Source of the DNA: Clostridium thermarum
Lineage (GTDB): Bacteria > Bacillota > Clostridia > Clostridiales > Clostridiaceae
Length of the DNA: 64,000 nt
Assembly (NCBI RefSeq): GCF_006351925.1
Contig: NZ_CP040924.1
Coordinates: 1,448,001-1,512,000 of the forward strand
Reading direction: 5' to 3'
Part shown: positions 9,291 through 18,009 of the stretch, in pieces
Layout: each line of letters opens with the position of its first letter
How positions within the stretch are numbered: position 1 is the stretch's first letter
The notes under the pieces: generated by a model
Told to the model about the DNA's origin: nothing
Seen by the model: the letters and a program-made list of their open reading frames with translations, nothing else
Databases searched by the model: none
Program-made: the position numbers and the translations under genes

Positions 9291-10268
9291 ATGTTAAGAT
9301 CACTATATTCAGGTATAACCGGTATGAGAGTTAATCAAACTAAGATGGACGTTATCGGTAACAATATATCAAACGTAGGTACCACAGCTTTTAAAGTAAG
9401 CCGAGCAAGATTTCAGGACATGATCAGCCAGCAGGTTACTGCTGCTACCGGTCCAATGGCAAATCAAGGTGGTATCAATCCTTCACAGGTTGGTCTTGGT
9501 GTTCAGCTTGCAGGTATAGATACTGTAGTTAAGCAGGGAATGATGATTCCTACTTCAAGAAACCTTGACGTAGCTGTGGATGGAGAGGGCTACATAATGG
9601 TTGCAAAAGGACCAAAGAGCTTTGATGATACGAAATTTGCTGTTACAGACCATGCTGTTACTGCAAGCACAGATACTGAGCTGCTATATACAAGAGATGG
9701 TTCTTTTACTTTAGACAGTGAAGGTAACCTGCTGACTTCTGATGGCTATAGAGTAATGGGATATTCTATAAATGGCAGTATTGATGCTGATGGCAATCTT
9801 GTATTTGCAGATGCCAGTGGTGTAATAACAGCAGATGAAGGCAATTTAAAAACTTTAAGAATTCCTGATGTGGTTGTCGATGGTAATGTTGAATTAAGAG
9901 TTAGAAGCTTTAGTATCAGCAAGGAAGGAGTTATCAGCGCTGTTCTTGAAGATGGTAGAGTAAGTGCACTAGGACAAATTGCAATGGTAGCCTTTAAAAA
10001 TCCAGCAGGTTTAAGCAAAATGGGTAAAAACTTATTTCAACAGTCAGTTAACTCCGGAGATCCGGTACTGAGAAGCGGTGTAGGTTCACCTGATGACAAC
10101 AGCAAGGGGTATGGTGATATGCTTCAAGGTATGTTGGAAGGCTCAAACGTAGACTTGGCAGAACAGTTTACTGATATGATAGTAACCTCAAGGTCCTTCC
10201 AGGCCGCAGGCAAGATGATTACTACGGGAGATGAAATACTTCAGGATATTATTAACCTAAAGAGGTAA
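9291..10268 (+). CDS. flgE: Flagellar hook protein FlgE
   Basis: FlgE polymerises into the hook, the universal joint between rod and filament. The 325-residue protein starts MLRSLYSGITGMRVNQTKMDVIGNNISN, the axial-family signature, has a beta-rich middle, and ends with EGSNVDLAEQFTDMIVTSRSFQAAGKM, the typical C-terminal helix. It is a short FlgE, close to the core fold with few surface insertions. I place the start at ATG 9291 because GGGAGG lies just upstream. A longer in-frame reading from about 9234 has no ribosome binding site and would bury the axial signature. It is the last gene before a hairpin-bearing gap. Confidence 0.95.
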   Translation: MLRSLYSGITGMRVNQTKMDVIGNNISNVGTTAFKVSRARFQDMISQQVTAATGPMANQGGINPSQVGLGVQLAGIDTVVKQGMMIPTSRNLDVAVDGEGYIMVAKGPKSFDDTKFAVTDHAVTASTDTELLYTRDGSFTLDSEGNLLTSDGYRVMGYSINGSIDADGNLVFADASGVITADEGNLKTLRIPDVVVDGNVELRVRSFSISKEGVISAVLEDGRVSALGQIAMVAFKNPAGLSKMGKNLFQQSVNSGDPVLRSGVGSPDDNSKGYGDMLQGMLEGSNVDLAEQFTDMIVTSRSFQAAGKMITTGDEILQDIINLKR

Positions 10269-10309
10269 CTGCAGGCACTTAATATAAAAATTACAGTTAG
10301 AATTATATG

Positions 10310-10344
10310 ATCGTGTAGGGTATAATGTATTTACTCTACACGAT
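10310..10344 (+). promoter_or_regulatory. 13-bp inverted repeat around TATAAT, flgE-flbD gap
   Basis: Arms at 10310-10322 and 10332-10344 pair over 13 bp with a single G-T wobble, leaving a 9-base loop. The hexamer TATAAT lies at 10321-10326, overlapping the end of the left arm and the loop. No T-run follows the hairpin on either strand, so it does not look like a rho-independent terminator. It could be an operator over an internal promoter for flbD-motAB, or an mRNA processing or stabilising hairpin. No good -35 box is visible at the right distance, so the promoter part is weak. Confidence 0.55.
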
Positions 10345-10370
10345 TAAAATTAAAACTGTGGAGGTAGAAT

Positions 10371-10562
10371 ATGATAAAAGTAATTGGATTCAATGGAAAA
10401 GATTTTGTGTTAAACGCAGAACACATAGAAAAGATTGAAGAAGTGCCTGAATGCCTCATTACATTAACTAATGGAAAAAAGTATATGGTTATGGGAAACA
10501 GCCAAGAGGTTGTTGAAAAGGTAATAGAATATAAAAAGAGAATTTTTAGTCATAGGTTGTAG
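10371..10562 (+). CDS. flbD: Flagellar protein FlbD/SwrD
   Basis: This 63-residue protein matches the small FlbD family (SwrD in Bacillus subtilis), which in Bacillus raises flagellar motor torque and is needed for swarming. It shows the compact beta-rich pattern MIKVIGFNGKDFVLNAEHIE, then TLTNGKKYMVMGNSQEVVEKVIEYKKRI. It has no membrane segment. A strong GTGGAGG site precedes ATG 10371. Its location immediately before motA and motB fits a role in stator function. Note that this is not the unrelated Caulobacter transcription factor of the same name. Confidence 0.88.
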   Translation: MIKVIGFNGKDFVLNAEHIEKIEEVPECLITLTNGKKYMVMGNSQEVVEKVIEYKKRIFSHRL

Positions 10563-10573
10563 GAGGCAGCATT

Positions 10574-11386
10574 ATGAAAAAACAAGATTTAGCTACCTTT
10601 ATTGGAGTTCTTGGTGGTACATTCGTTATAATCTGGGGAATATTAATAGGAACTCCATTGTCGGTATTTTATGATTTTGCTTCAGTAGTTATTACTGTTT
10701 TTGGTTCAATAACAGCTTTGTTTATAAACTTTCCTATATCGGAAATTAAAAGACTAATTCCGGTTATGGCGCAAAGTTTCAAGGATTTAAAATTGTCTAG
10801 CTTTGAGACTATTCAGTTATTTACCAGTTTGTCTAAAAAAGCAAGAAGAGAGGGGTTACTCTCACTGGAGGACGAAGTTAATAATATCGGTGACGACTAT
10901 TTAAAGAAAGGTCTTCAGATGGTTATAGACGGTATAGAACCGGAGACTATCCGTGAGATAATGGAACTTGAAATCGGAGAAATGGAGAAAAGACATAAAG
11001 CAGGTCAGGACATGCTTAAATCATGGGCGGCATATGCTCCGGCCTTTGGTATGATAGGAACACTTATCGGACTTATACAAATGCTTGTAAACCTTACGGA
11101 TTCAAGTTCCATAGCTTCAGGTATGGCCGTTGCACTGATAACCACGTTTTATGGAGCAGTTATGGCAAATCTGATTTTTACACCAATGGCGGCAAAACTG
11201 GCAGCGAGAACAGATAAAGAAGCTGGTATGAGAGAAATGATGCTAGAAGGTATCCTTGCTATTCAATCCGGTGTAAATCCAAGAATAGTTGAGGAAAAGC
11301 TCTTATGCTATCTATCACCTAAGGATAGAATCAAATACGCAGCTCAGAATGGTGAAGCTTTAGAAGGGGTGCAGCAAAATGGCTAG
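10574..11386 (+). CDS. motA: Flagellar motor stator protein MotA
   Basis: MotA forms the pentameric ion-channel ring of the stator that turns the rotor through FliG. The 270-residue product has four predicted membrane segments, two near residues 5-50 and two near residues 150-205. Between them lies the large cytoplasmic loop with charged residues that contact FliG (KKARREGLLSLEDEVNN). The conserved WAAYAPAFGMIGTLIGLIQML stretch in the third segment is typical. ATG 10574 follows AGGAGG. It overlaps motB by 8 bp, so the two are translationally coupled. Confidence 0.96.
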   Translation: MKKQDLATFIGVLGGTFVIIWGILIGTPLSVFYDFASVVITVFGSITALFINFPISEIKRLIPVMAQSFKDLKLSSFETIQLFTSLSKKARREGLLSLEDEVNNIGDDYLKKGLQMVIDGIEPETIREIMELEIGEMEKRHKAGQDMLKSWAAYAPAFGMIGTLIGLIQMLVNLTDSSSIASGMAVALITTFYGAVMANLIFTPMAAKLAARTDKEAGMREMMLEGILAIQSGVNPRIVEEKLLCYLSPKDRIKYAAQNGEALEGVQQNG

Positions 11387-12119
11387 AAAGAAATCAGGAG
11401 GATCCGGTGGACCATCTGGTGGAGAATGGCTGGCAACTTATTCTGATACCATGACCTTGTTATTAACTTTTTTTATTCTCCTATACTCCTTTTCCTCTGT
11501 GGATGCTCAAAAGCTAAAGCAATTGGCAGCTTCATTGCAGACCGTGTTTACCGGACAAGCCAATAATGCAATTTTTGATTACAACATGAAGTATGGTGAA
11601 GTTCCGCTGGTAGGAGAGAATAGTTTTCAAGATCAGATACCAATAGATAAGAGCACCGGAGATCCATCAATGTATGAGACTGTTTCGGAATTTATAGAGA
11701 AGAACAAGTTAGAGGCAGTTGTGCAAATAACTGAAGACAGCAGAGGTATTATTATTCAGCTTAGAGACAACATCCTCTTTGAATCCGGCAGTGCAGATAT
11801 AAAAGAAGACAGTAAAAACATTTTAGAGAAAATAAGCACTTTGGTTTCCAGTTTTCCTAATGAAATCATAATAGAAGGACATACGGACAACGTGCCAATT
11901 CACAACCAGAAGTTTGCTAGTAATTGGGAACTATCTTCAGCAAGAGCAATCAGTGTATTAAAGTACTTTGTAGAAGTCAAAAAAATAGATCCCTACAGGG
12001 TTTCGGCTCATGGATATGGAGAGTATCGTCCCGTAAAGAGTAATGATACACCACAAAACAGGGCCGCCAATAGGAGAGTAAATATACTAATAGTGACTAA
12101 GGAAGGTGTCAGTGAATAA
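11379..12119 (+). CDS. motB: Flagellar motor stator protein MotB
   Basis: MotB pairs with MotA, carries the ion-binding aspartate and anchors the stator to peptidoglycan. The 246-residue protein has a short cytoplasmic N terminus, a single membrane helix with the ion-binding Asp23 in YSDTMTLLLTFF, a plug/linker region, and a C-terminal OmpA-like domain (EGHTDNVPIH ... NWELSSARAISVL ... RAANRRVNI). The residues just after the helix (SFSSVDAQKLKQLAAS) look more like sodium-type PomB stators than E. coli MotB, but ion choice cannot be settled by eye. The reading frame overlaps motA at the start and fliL at the stop. Confidence 0.95.
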   Translation: MARKKSGGSGGPSGGEWLATYSDTMTLLLTFFILLYSFSSVDAQKLKQLAASLQTVFTGQANNAIFDYNMKYGEVPLVGENSFQDQIPIDKSTGDPSMYETVSEFIEKNKLEAVVQITEDSRGIIIQLRDNILFESGSADIKEDSKNILEKISTLVSSFPNEIIIEGHTDNVPIHNQKFASNWELSSARAISVLKYFVEVKKIDPYRVSAHGYGEYRPVKSNDTPQNRAANRRVNILIVTKEGVSE

Positions 12120-12604
12120 TGAGTGAGGCAGTAAAAGGAAAAGTAAAGTCAAGCGGAAACATGCTTAAGATTATAATAGTATTCATGTTGATTTTACTAT
12201 TAATTGGAGGAGCAGGTTTTGGCGGCTACTACATTGCATCAAAATCAGCACCGAAAGCCAACACAGGTAATTCGGTATCTGAAAAAAACAATACGGAAGA
12301 AGCTTTTTATGAAGCAGGAGAATTCGTGGTGAATTTGGCTGATGAGGGAAGTAAAAGGTATTTAAAGGTTAAATTGGTTCTGGCCTATAATAGTGAAAAC
12401 AAGAAGTTAACTACTGAATTAGAAAAGAAAAAAACAGTAATAGCTGATTCAATTATATCAACACTAAGAATAAAGAAAACAGCAGATTTATGCACAGCTA
12501 CAGGACCGGAAGAATTAAAACAGGAGCTTATTGCAAGGATAAATGCAACACTTTCATTAGGAAAGATATCCAATGTATATTATAATGACTTCTTCATTCA
12601 GTAA
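12119..12604 (+). CDS. fliL: Flagellar basal body-associated protein FliL
   Basis: FliL is a single-pass membrane protein that surrounds and stabilises the stator. The 161-residue product has a basic N terminus, one membrane helix near residues 16-38 (MLIIIVFMLILLLIGGAG-type), a polar linker, and a C-terminal FliL domain with the conserved FVVNLADEGSKRYLKVKLVLAY strand pair and a TAxxPEELKQEL-like helix. The start overlaps the motB stop as TAATG, which indicates translational coupling with the stator genes. Confidence 0.9.
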   Translation: MSEAVKGKVKSSGNMLKIIIVFMLILLLIGGAGFGGYYIASKSAPKANTGNSVSEKNNTEEAFYEAGEFVVNLADEGSKRYLKVKLVLAYNSENKKLTTELEKKKTVIADSIISTLRIKKTADLCTATGPEELKQELIARINATLSLGKISNVYYNDFFIQ

Positions 12605-12615
12605 GGAAGGTGAAC

Positions 12616-12969
12616 ATGGATAAAAATACATTTACATTGATCTTACAATTGGTGTTCTTCTTACCCTTTATTATCTTTCTGATTTTTCTTTCAATGAAGT
12701 TAGGAGGCAGTAAGCTTCAAAATTTCCAGAAGGGAAAATTCATAAAGGTCTTTGAAAGAACGACTATCTCAAAAGAAAACAGCCTGATAGTTGTACAGAT
12801 TGGTAGTAAGGGGTATGTCATGGCATCAACCACAGGTAAGCTGGAGATTATAAAAGAGCTGGAAGATGCTGAACTTGCTGCAATAACAGCTCAGAAGGCT
12901 GTACCTCAATTTTCGAGCTTACAGGATCTTTACAAAAAAATCGGATTAAAGAGGAAAGGTACCTTATGA
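12616..12969 (+). CDS. fliO: Flagellar biosynthetic protein FliO/FliZ
   Basis: FliO helps the FliP pore assemble in the early export gate. The 117-residue protein has a single N-terminal membrane segment (LILQLVFFLPFIIFLIFLSM) and a small cytoplasmic beta domain (FIKVFERTTISKENSLIVVQIGSKGYVMAST), which is the FliO pattern. ATG 12616 follows AAGGAAGG; the in-frame GTG at 12610 lies in the ribosome binding site. The stop overlaps the fliP start (ATGA). FliO is poorly conserved, so position before fliP supports the call. Confidence 0.82.
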   Translation: MDKNTFTLILQLVFFLPFIIFLIFLSMKLGGSKLQNFQKGKFIKVFERTTISKENSLIVVQIGSKGYVMASTTGKLEIIKELEDAELAAITAQKAVPQFSSLQDLYKKIGLKRKGTL

Positions 12970-13736
12970 AAAAGCTGACTAGATTATTATTAATTTTTAC
13001 CTCTGTATTTGTTATATTGCTTATAGTACCAAGAACCGTATGGGCAGCGCCGGAATCAATATCAGTACCGAATATTAACTTGTCAATAGATGGTTCAAGC
13101 ACTCCTACTGATTATGTTAGTAATATAAAACTTCTAATATTATTAACTATTCTAACACTATTGCCATCTTTTCTAGTAATGATGACAAGCTTTACCAGAA
13201 TTGCTGTTACTTTCTCTTTCCTTAAAAGTGCTATTGGTGCTCAGCAGTCAATACCAAATCAAGTTCTTATTGGTCTAGCCTTATTTCTAACGATTTTTAT
13301 AATGGCTCCTACCTATAATGAGGTCAATGAAAAGGCTTTAAAACCATATATGGAAAACAAAATAACCCAGGAACAGGCCATTGAAGAGGGGGCAAAGCCA
13401 ATCAGAAAATTTATGCTTAAGCAAACCAGGCAAAAGGATTTGAAGCTCTTTGTAGAAATTGCAAATTTAGAAGGGGAAATTACTGAAGATAATGTTCCTC
13501 TATATGTGGTTGTACCTGCTTTTGCAATCAGTGAGCTTAAAACAGCCTTTACCATAGGATTTCTCTTATATCTACCATTCCTGATTATTGATATAGTGGT
13601 TGCCAGCGTATTGATGTCCATGGGGATGTTTATGCTGCCGCCGGTGATGATTTCACTTCCATTCAAACTTTTGCTCTTTGTCATGGTGGATGGCTGGCAT
13701 TTACTAGTTAAAACATTAATAACAAGTTTTACGTGA
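12966..13736 (+). CDS. fliP: Flagellar export gate protein FliP
   Basis: FliP forms, with FliQ and FliR, the helical export gate inside the MS ring. The 256-residue product starts with a cleavable-type signal (basic KKLTR, hydrophobic core, then VWAAPE), as FliP proteins do. It has four hydrophobic segments and the conserved SFTRIAVTFSFLKSAIG and LPPVMISLPFKLLLFVMVDGW regions. It overlaps fliO by 4 bp. A 59-bp gap to fliQ follows. Confidence 0.96.
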   Translation: MKKLTRLLLIFTSVFVILLIVPRTVWAAPESISVPNINLSIDGSSTPTDYVSNIKLLILLTILTLLPSFLVMMTSFTRIAVTFSFLKSAIGAQQSIPNQVLIGLALFLTIFIMAPTYNEVNEKALKPYMENKITQEQAIEEGAKPIRKFMLKQTRQKDLKLFVEIANLEGEITEDNVPLYVVVPAFAISELKTAFTIGFLLYLPFLIIDIVVASVLMSMGMFMLPPVMISLPFKLLLFVMVDGWHLLVKTLITSFT

Positions 13737-13795
13737 TATACCTAGAGATAGATAATATTTAGGTAAAGAAGTTAGGAAGAGAGGGAGAACACAGC

Positions 13796-14065
13796 ATGAG
13801 TGAAAATCTGATTACAGGAATTTTAAAGGATGCAATTTCTACAGGTTTGTTTGTAGTAGCGCCTATACTTGTGGTGGGACTTGTTATTGGACTATTGATC
13901 AGTATATTTCAAGCTACTACTCAAATCCAAGAACAGACCCTTACTTTTGTGCCTAAATTAATAGCTGTAGCTATTGTTGGGCTTTTGACCGGCAGTTGGA
14001 TGCTGCATAAGCTGGTAGACTTTACAACAAGGGTTTTTAATATAATGTCAAATATAACCAGATGA
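13796..14065 (+). CDS. fliQ: Flagellar export gate protein FliQ
   Basis: FliQ contributes two helices per subunit to the FliPQR export gate. The 89-residue product has two membrane hairpin segments separated by the conserved ISIFQATTQIQEQTLTFVPKL motif, the family signature. Length is exactly typical. A purine-rich stretch (GAAGAGAGGGAGAA) upstream of ATG 13796 provides the ribosome binding site. It lies between fliP and the fliR-flhB fusion. Confidence 0.96.
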   Translation: MSENLITGILKDAISTGLFVVAPILVVGLVIGLLISIFQATTQIQEQTLTFVPKLIAVAIVGLLTGSWMLHKLVDFTTRVFNIMSNITR

Positions 14066-14082
14066 TTGTAGGAGGATAGAAG

Positions 14083-15915
14083 TTGATAAATACAGGATAT
14101 TTCTTGGCAGTACTAATGATCTTCTTAAGAATGCTAACCTTCTGCGCAGCGGTTCCTATATTTTTCCCGAAGGGAACACCTAATATTATGAAAGTCTTTA
14201 TAGCCGGGGTGTTATCCTTTGTTATTGTTCCATCGATAAATATAAATAATTTAAATTCAGTAGACAGTAATTTAGAAATAATATTCATAGCAATTAATGA
14301 AGTTTTGACAGGACTTATGTTAGGCTTTATAACAAATATTATATTTACAGTGATGAAGCTGGCAGGCCAGCTTATGGATACTCAAATCGGACTGGGCATG
14401 ATAAACATGTTCGATCCAAATTCAAACACGAACAGTACTTTGATTGAAACCTTATTATATTGGGTTAGTTTTATAGTCTTTTTATTCATAGACGGGCATC
14501 ATTTATTAATTAAATTGATTATACAAAGTTTTAATAGTATAAATATTGGAAACTCCCTACTGACCGTTGGAAGCGCAGGGGTAGCAATAAATGTGATTAT
14601 TGAGTATTTTACAATTGGTTTGAAAATAGCAATACCTATCGTATTGATAATTCTTATAACAGATATAGTTTTGGGCTTGATCTCAAGGGCAGTGCCACAG
14701 TTGAACTTGATGATAATGGGCTTACCCGTAAAGATTTTGGTTGGATTTACTGCCTTAACCCTGGCTTTACCGTTTATTTATAAAAGCATGGTAATAGCTT
14801 TTGAAAACTTACCGGATATATTTAACAATATATTTAAGGCGGTGCCGGTGGTTTTAATCTTTGCTTCTGAAGATAAGACTGAAGAGGCAACACCCAAGAA
14901 AAAAAGTGATGCGAGAAAAAAAGGACAAGTAGCGAAGAGTAAAGAGGTGTCCCTGGCTCTCACTCTGCTTGCCTCTACCTTGCTGCTAACCCTACTAAGT
15001 GGTTATGTAGGCAATGGTTTGATGGATACTTTAAAACATTTTTTAAGCAGCGATATTGCTGAACTTGATTATTCAAATCTAAAGAAGCTTGCAGTGACAG
15101 TTTTGTATAGGGTAGCAATAATATTTCTGCCTGTAGTAATACCTATTATGGCAGTGGGAGTAGTTTCTAACTACATTCAGACTGGTTTTTTATTTACCAC
15201 AGAGCCTTTAAAGATGCAACTTTCAAAGCTAAATCCTATAAGTGGCTTTAAAAGGATGTTTTCTGCCAGATCAGCTGTAGAACTGTTGAAGCAGCTGGTT
15301 GTGGTTTCCATAGTGGGTCTTGTGGGATATAACTTCGTAAAGGATAATATCAATGACCTCTTAAAGATTGGGTATTTGTCAATCTATAACATACCCAGAG
15401 AGTTTGGTAATTTGGTAATCAGTATATTTATAAAGATAACTATGATTATGATAGTTGTGGCTGCTATAGATTATTTTTATCAGTTGTATCAACACAAAAA
15501 AGATTTAAAGATGACTAAGCAGGAAGTAAAAGAAGAATTCAAGCAAATGGAGGGAGACCCTCAGATAAAGTCAAAGATAAAGCAGAAGCAAAGAGAAATT
15601 GCCAGCCGACGTATGATGGCAAGTGTACCTGACGCTACTGTGGTAATTACAAACCCCACACATATTGCGGTAGCCTTGAAATATGAAGAGGGGGGAGACG
15701 GAGCTCCTAAGGTGGTAGCCAAGGGAGAGGATTATATCGCTATAAAGATAAAGGAAATAGCAAAGGAAAATGAAGTACCGATTATAGAAAACAAACCGCT
15801 GGCTAGATTAATATACAGCGAAGTTGAAATAGGTGGGGAGATACCGGTAGACATGTATCAAGCTGTAGCAGAAGTACTTGCAGTTGTATACAGGATGAAG
15901 AAGAAAAAGAAATAG
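14083..15915 (+). CDS. fliR-flhB: FliR-FlhB fusion, export gate and substrate switch
   Basis: One reading frame of 610 residues joins two export-gate proteins. Residues 1 to about 258 are FliR (six hydrophobic segments, QLMDTQIGLGMINMFDP motif). The FlhB part begins near residue 262 with SEDKTEEATPKKKSDARKKGQ, normally the extreme N terminus of FlhB. It has four membrane segments, then the cytoplasmic domain with the autocleavage site NPTH at residues 524-527. There is no stop or start codon at the junction. The start is TTG 14083, supported by AGGAGG at 14070-14075. A FliR-FlhB fusion is known from Clostridium and implies fixed one-to-one stoichiometry at the gate. Confidence 0.95.
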   Translation: MINTGYFLAVLMIFLRMLTFCAAVPIFFPKGTPNIMKVFIAGVLSFVIVPSININNLNSVDSNLEIIFIAINEVLTGLMLGFITNIIFTVMKLAGQLMDTQIGLGMINMFDPNSNTNSTLIETLLYWVSFIVFLFIDGHHLLIKLIIQSFNSINIGNSLLTVGSAGVAINVIIEYFTIGLKIAIPIVLIILITDIVLGLISRAVPQLNLMIMGLPVKILVGFTALTLALPFIYKSMVIAFENLPDIFNNIFKAVPVVLIFASEDKTEEATPKKKSDARKKGQVAKSKEVSLALTLLASTLLLTLLSGYVGNGLMDTLKHFLSSDIAELDYSNLKKLAVTVLYRVAIIFLPVVIPIMAVGVVSNYIQTGFLFTTEPLKMQLSKLNPISGFKRMFSARSAVELLKQLVVVSIVGLVGYNFVKDNINDLLKIGYLSIYNIPREFGNLVISIFIKITMIMIVVAAIDYFYQLYQHKKDLKMTKQEVKEEFKQMEGDPQIKSKIKQKQREIASRRMMASVPDATVVITNPTHIAVALKYEEGGDGAPKVVAKGEDYIAIKIKEIAKENEVPIIENKPLARLIYSEVEIGGEIPVDMYQAVAEVLAVVYRMKKKKK

Positions 15916-15939
15916 ACTAACAACTAAAGGGTGATAATT

Positions 15940-18009
15940 TTGGCTGTTAATAATGGAACAAAAATAAATTTAAAAAATCAAAGTGATACTTTGGTGGCCT
16001 TGGGTGTTATAGGTATAGTTATGATGATCATTATACCTTTGCCTACAGTGCTGCTGGATATACTATTGGCTTTGAATATCAGTATATCTGTAATTATTTT
16101 GATGATAACCATGTTTACCACAGAGGTACTGCAGTTTTCTGTATTTCCAACATTACTGCTGGTTACTACCCTATTCAGGTTGGGACTTAACATATCTTCA
16201 ACCAGATTGATATTGACGGAAGCCAATGCAGGTAAGATCATTGAGGCCTTCGGAAGCTTTGTTATCGGTGGCAACTATGTTGTCGGTGTAGTTATATTCT
16301 TAATAATTATTATTATTCAATTTATAGTTATTACTGCTGGTGCCGGCAGAGTATCTGAGGTTTCTGCCAGATTCACCTTGGATGCAATGCCCGGTAAACA
16401 GATGAGTATAGATGCAGACTTAAATTCCGGTGTAATTGACGAAGCAACAGCGAGGCAAAGAAGAAGAGCCTTGCAGATGGAAGCAGACTTCTATGGATCT
16501 ATGGATGGTGCCTCTAAGTTTGTAAAGGGTGATGCCATAGCCGGTATCATCGTAACATTGATAAATATTCTAGGTGGTATCATAATTGGCGTAGTCATGA
16601 TGGGAATGGATATTAACACTGCTGCTGCTACCTTCGTAAGACTCACAATAGGTGACGGTTTGGTAAGTCAGGTACCTGCCTTGCTGATATCAACCGCTTC
16701 AGGTATTTTGGTTACCCGTTCCGGTACCGATGAGAACTTTGGTAGCGTGGTGACTAAACAGTTGACTGCCTTTCCTAAGGTATTAGGTATAAGTGCTGGA
16801 GTATTATTTTTCATGGGCTTAATACCTGGCTTGCCTACAATTCCCTTCTTACTTATAGCATCAGTTTTAGGCTATGGTGCATACATGGTAAGCAAAAAGC
16901 AAAACGAAAAAGTAATAAAAGAAATAGAAACAGAACAATTGGAAATGATGGAGACAGAAAGGAAAGAACCGGAAAATGTAATGAGCCTTATATCTGTAGA
17001 ACCTATGGAGGTAGAAATCGGATATGGACTTATTCCTTTGGCAGATGAGGCTGCCGGAGGAGATCTACTGCAGAGAATTGCCTCTGTAAGAAGACAATGT
17101 GCTATTGAGATGGGGGTAGTGGTTCAACCTATCAGAATAAGAGATAATCTCCAGTTAAAGACCAATGGATATGTAGTTAAAATAAGAGGAACAGTAATTG
17201 CATCCGGAGAATTGATGGCCAGCATGCTGCTTTGCATGGATCCAACCAATGAAAATACAGATATGCCGGGTATAAGAACCATTGAACCGACCTTCGGGCT
17301 TCCTGCAGTTTGGATTAATAAGGACCAAAGGGAGGAAGCTGAAATTAAAGGACTTACTGTAGTAGATCCTACAACTGTAATGGTGACACATTTGACAGAA
17401 ACGATTAAAGCTCATGCTTATGAGTTATTAGGCAGACAGGAAGTTAAGATGATTATAGACACAGTTAAGGAAAAATACAGTGCCGTTGTGGAAGAGCTTA
17501 TTCCTGATTTGATGACTATCGGAGAAGTGCAGAAGGTACTTCAAAGCTTATTAAAGGAAAAGGTGCCAATAAAGGACATGGTTACAATATTGGAGTCCTT
17601 AGCAGATAATTCAAGAGTTACAAAGGATATTGAGCTGTTGACGGAATATGTAAGATTTGCCTTGGCAAGAACCATATGTGCACCGCTTATAGATGAAAAC
17701 AGGACCATTACGGTAGCTACCTTAGACCCAAGAGTAGAAGAACTTATTTCCTCTAATCTTCAGAAGTCTATTCAGGGCACTTTCCCGGCCTTGGACCCTG
17801 ATACTACCGGAGCTATATTAGGTTCTATAAAAGATGTAATGCAGAGTGTATACTTTTATGAAAACCAACCGGTTTTCCTTACTTCACCAAAGATTCGTCC
17901 AGCCTTTAGGAGACTTATTGAAATGGTATATCCCAATATAGTGGTTCTATCACTAAATGAGATACCAAACGATGTGGAAATTAGAACTGAAGGGGTGGTG
18001 ACCATCTGA
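15940..18009 (+). CDS. flhA: Flagellar export protein FlhA
   Basis: FlhA forms the nonameric ring of the export gate that receives substrate-chaperone complexes and couples export to ion flow. The 689-residue product has eight hydrophobic segments in the first 320 residues, including the signature TRFRLGLNIS-like TLFRLGLNISSTRLIL and the FHIPEP-type cytoplasmic loop with DAMPGKQMSIDADLNSG. A large C-terminal cytoplasmic domain follows. I favour TTG 15940 as the start because AAAGGGTGA lies 6 bases upstream; the in-frame GTG at 15931 is part of that site. The stop overlaps the flhF start. Confidence 0.94.
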   Translation: MAVNNGTKINLKNQSDTLVALGVIGIVMMIIIPLPTVLLDILLALNISISVIILMITMFTTEVLQFSVFPTLLLVTTLFRLGLNISSTRLILTEANAGKIIEAFGSFVIGGNYVVGVVIFLIIIIIQFIVITAGAGRVSEVSARFTLDAMPGKQMSIDADLNSGVIDEATARQRRRALQMEADFYGSMDGASKFVKGDAIAGIIVTLINILGGIIIGVVMMGMDINTAAATFVRLTIGDGLVSQVPALLISTASGILVTRSGTDENFGSVVTKQLTAFPKVLGISAGVLFFMGLIPGLPTIPFLLIASVLGYGAYMVSKKQNEKVIKEIETEQLEMMETERKEPENVMSLISVEPMEVEIGYGLIPLADEAAGGDLLQRIASVRRQCAIEMGVVVQPIRIRDNLQLKTNGYVVKIRGTVIASGELMASMLLCMDPTNENTDMPGIRTIEPTFGLPAVWINKDQREEAEIKGLTVVDPTTVMVTHLTETIKAHAYELLGRQEVKMIIDTVKEKYSAVVEELIPDLMTIGEVQKVLQSLLKEKVPIKDMVTILESLADNSRVTKDIELLTEYVRFALARTICAPLIDENRTITVATLDPRVEELISSNLQKSIQGTFPALDPDTTGAILGSIKDVMQSVYFYENQPVFLTSPKIRPAFRRLIEMVYPNIVVLSLNEIPNDVEIRTEGVVTI

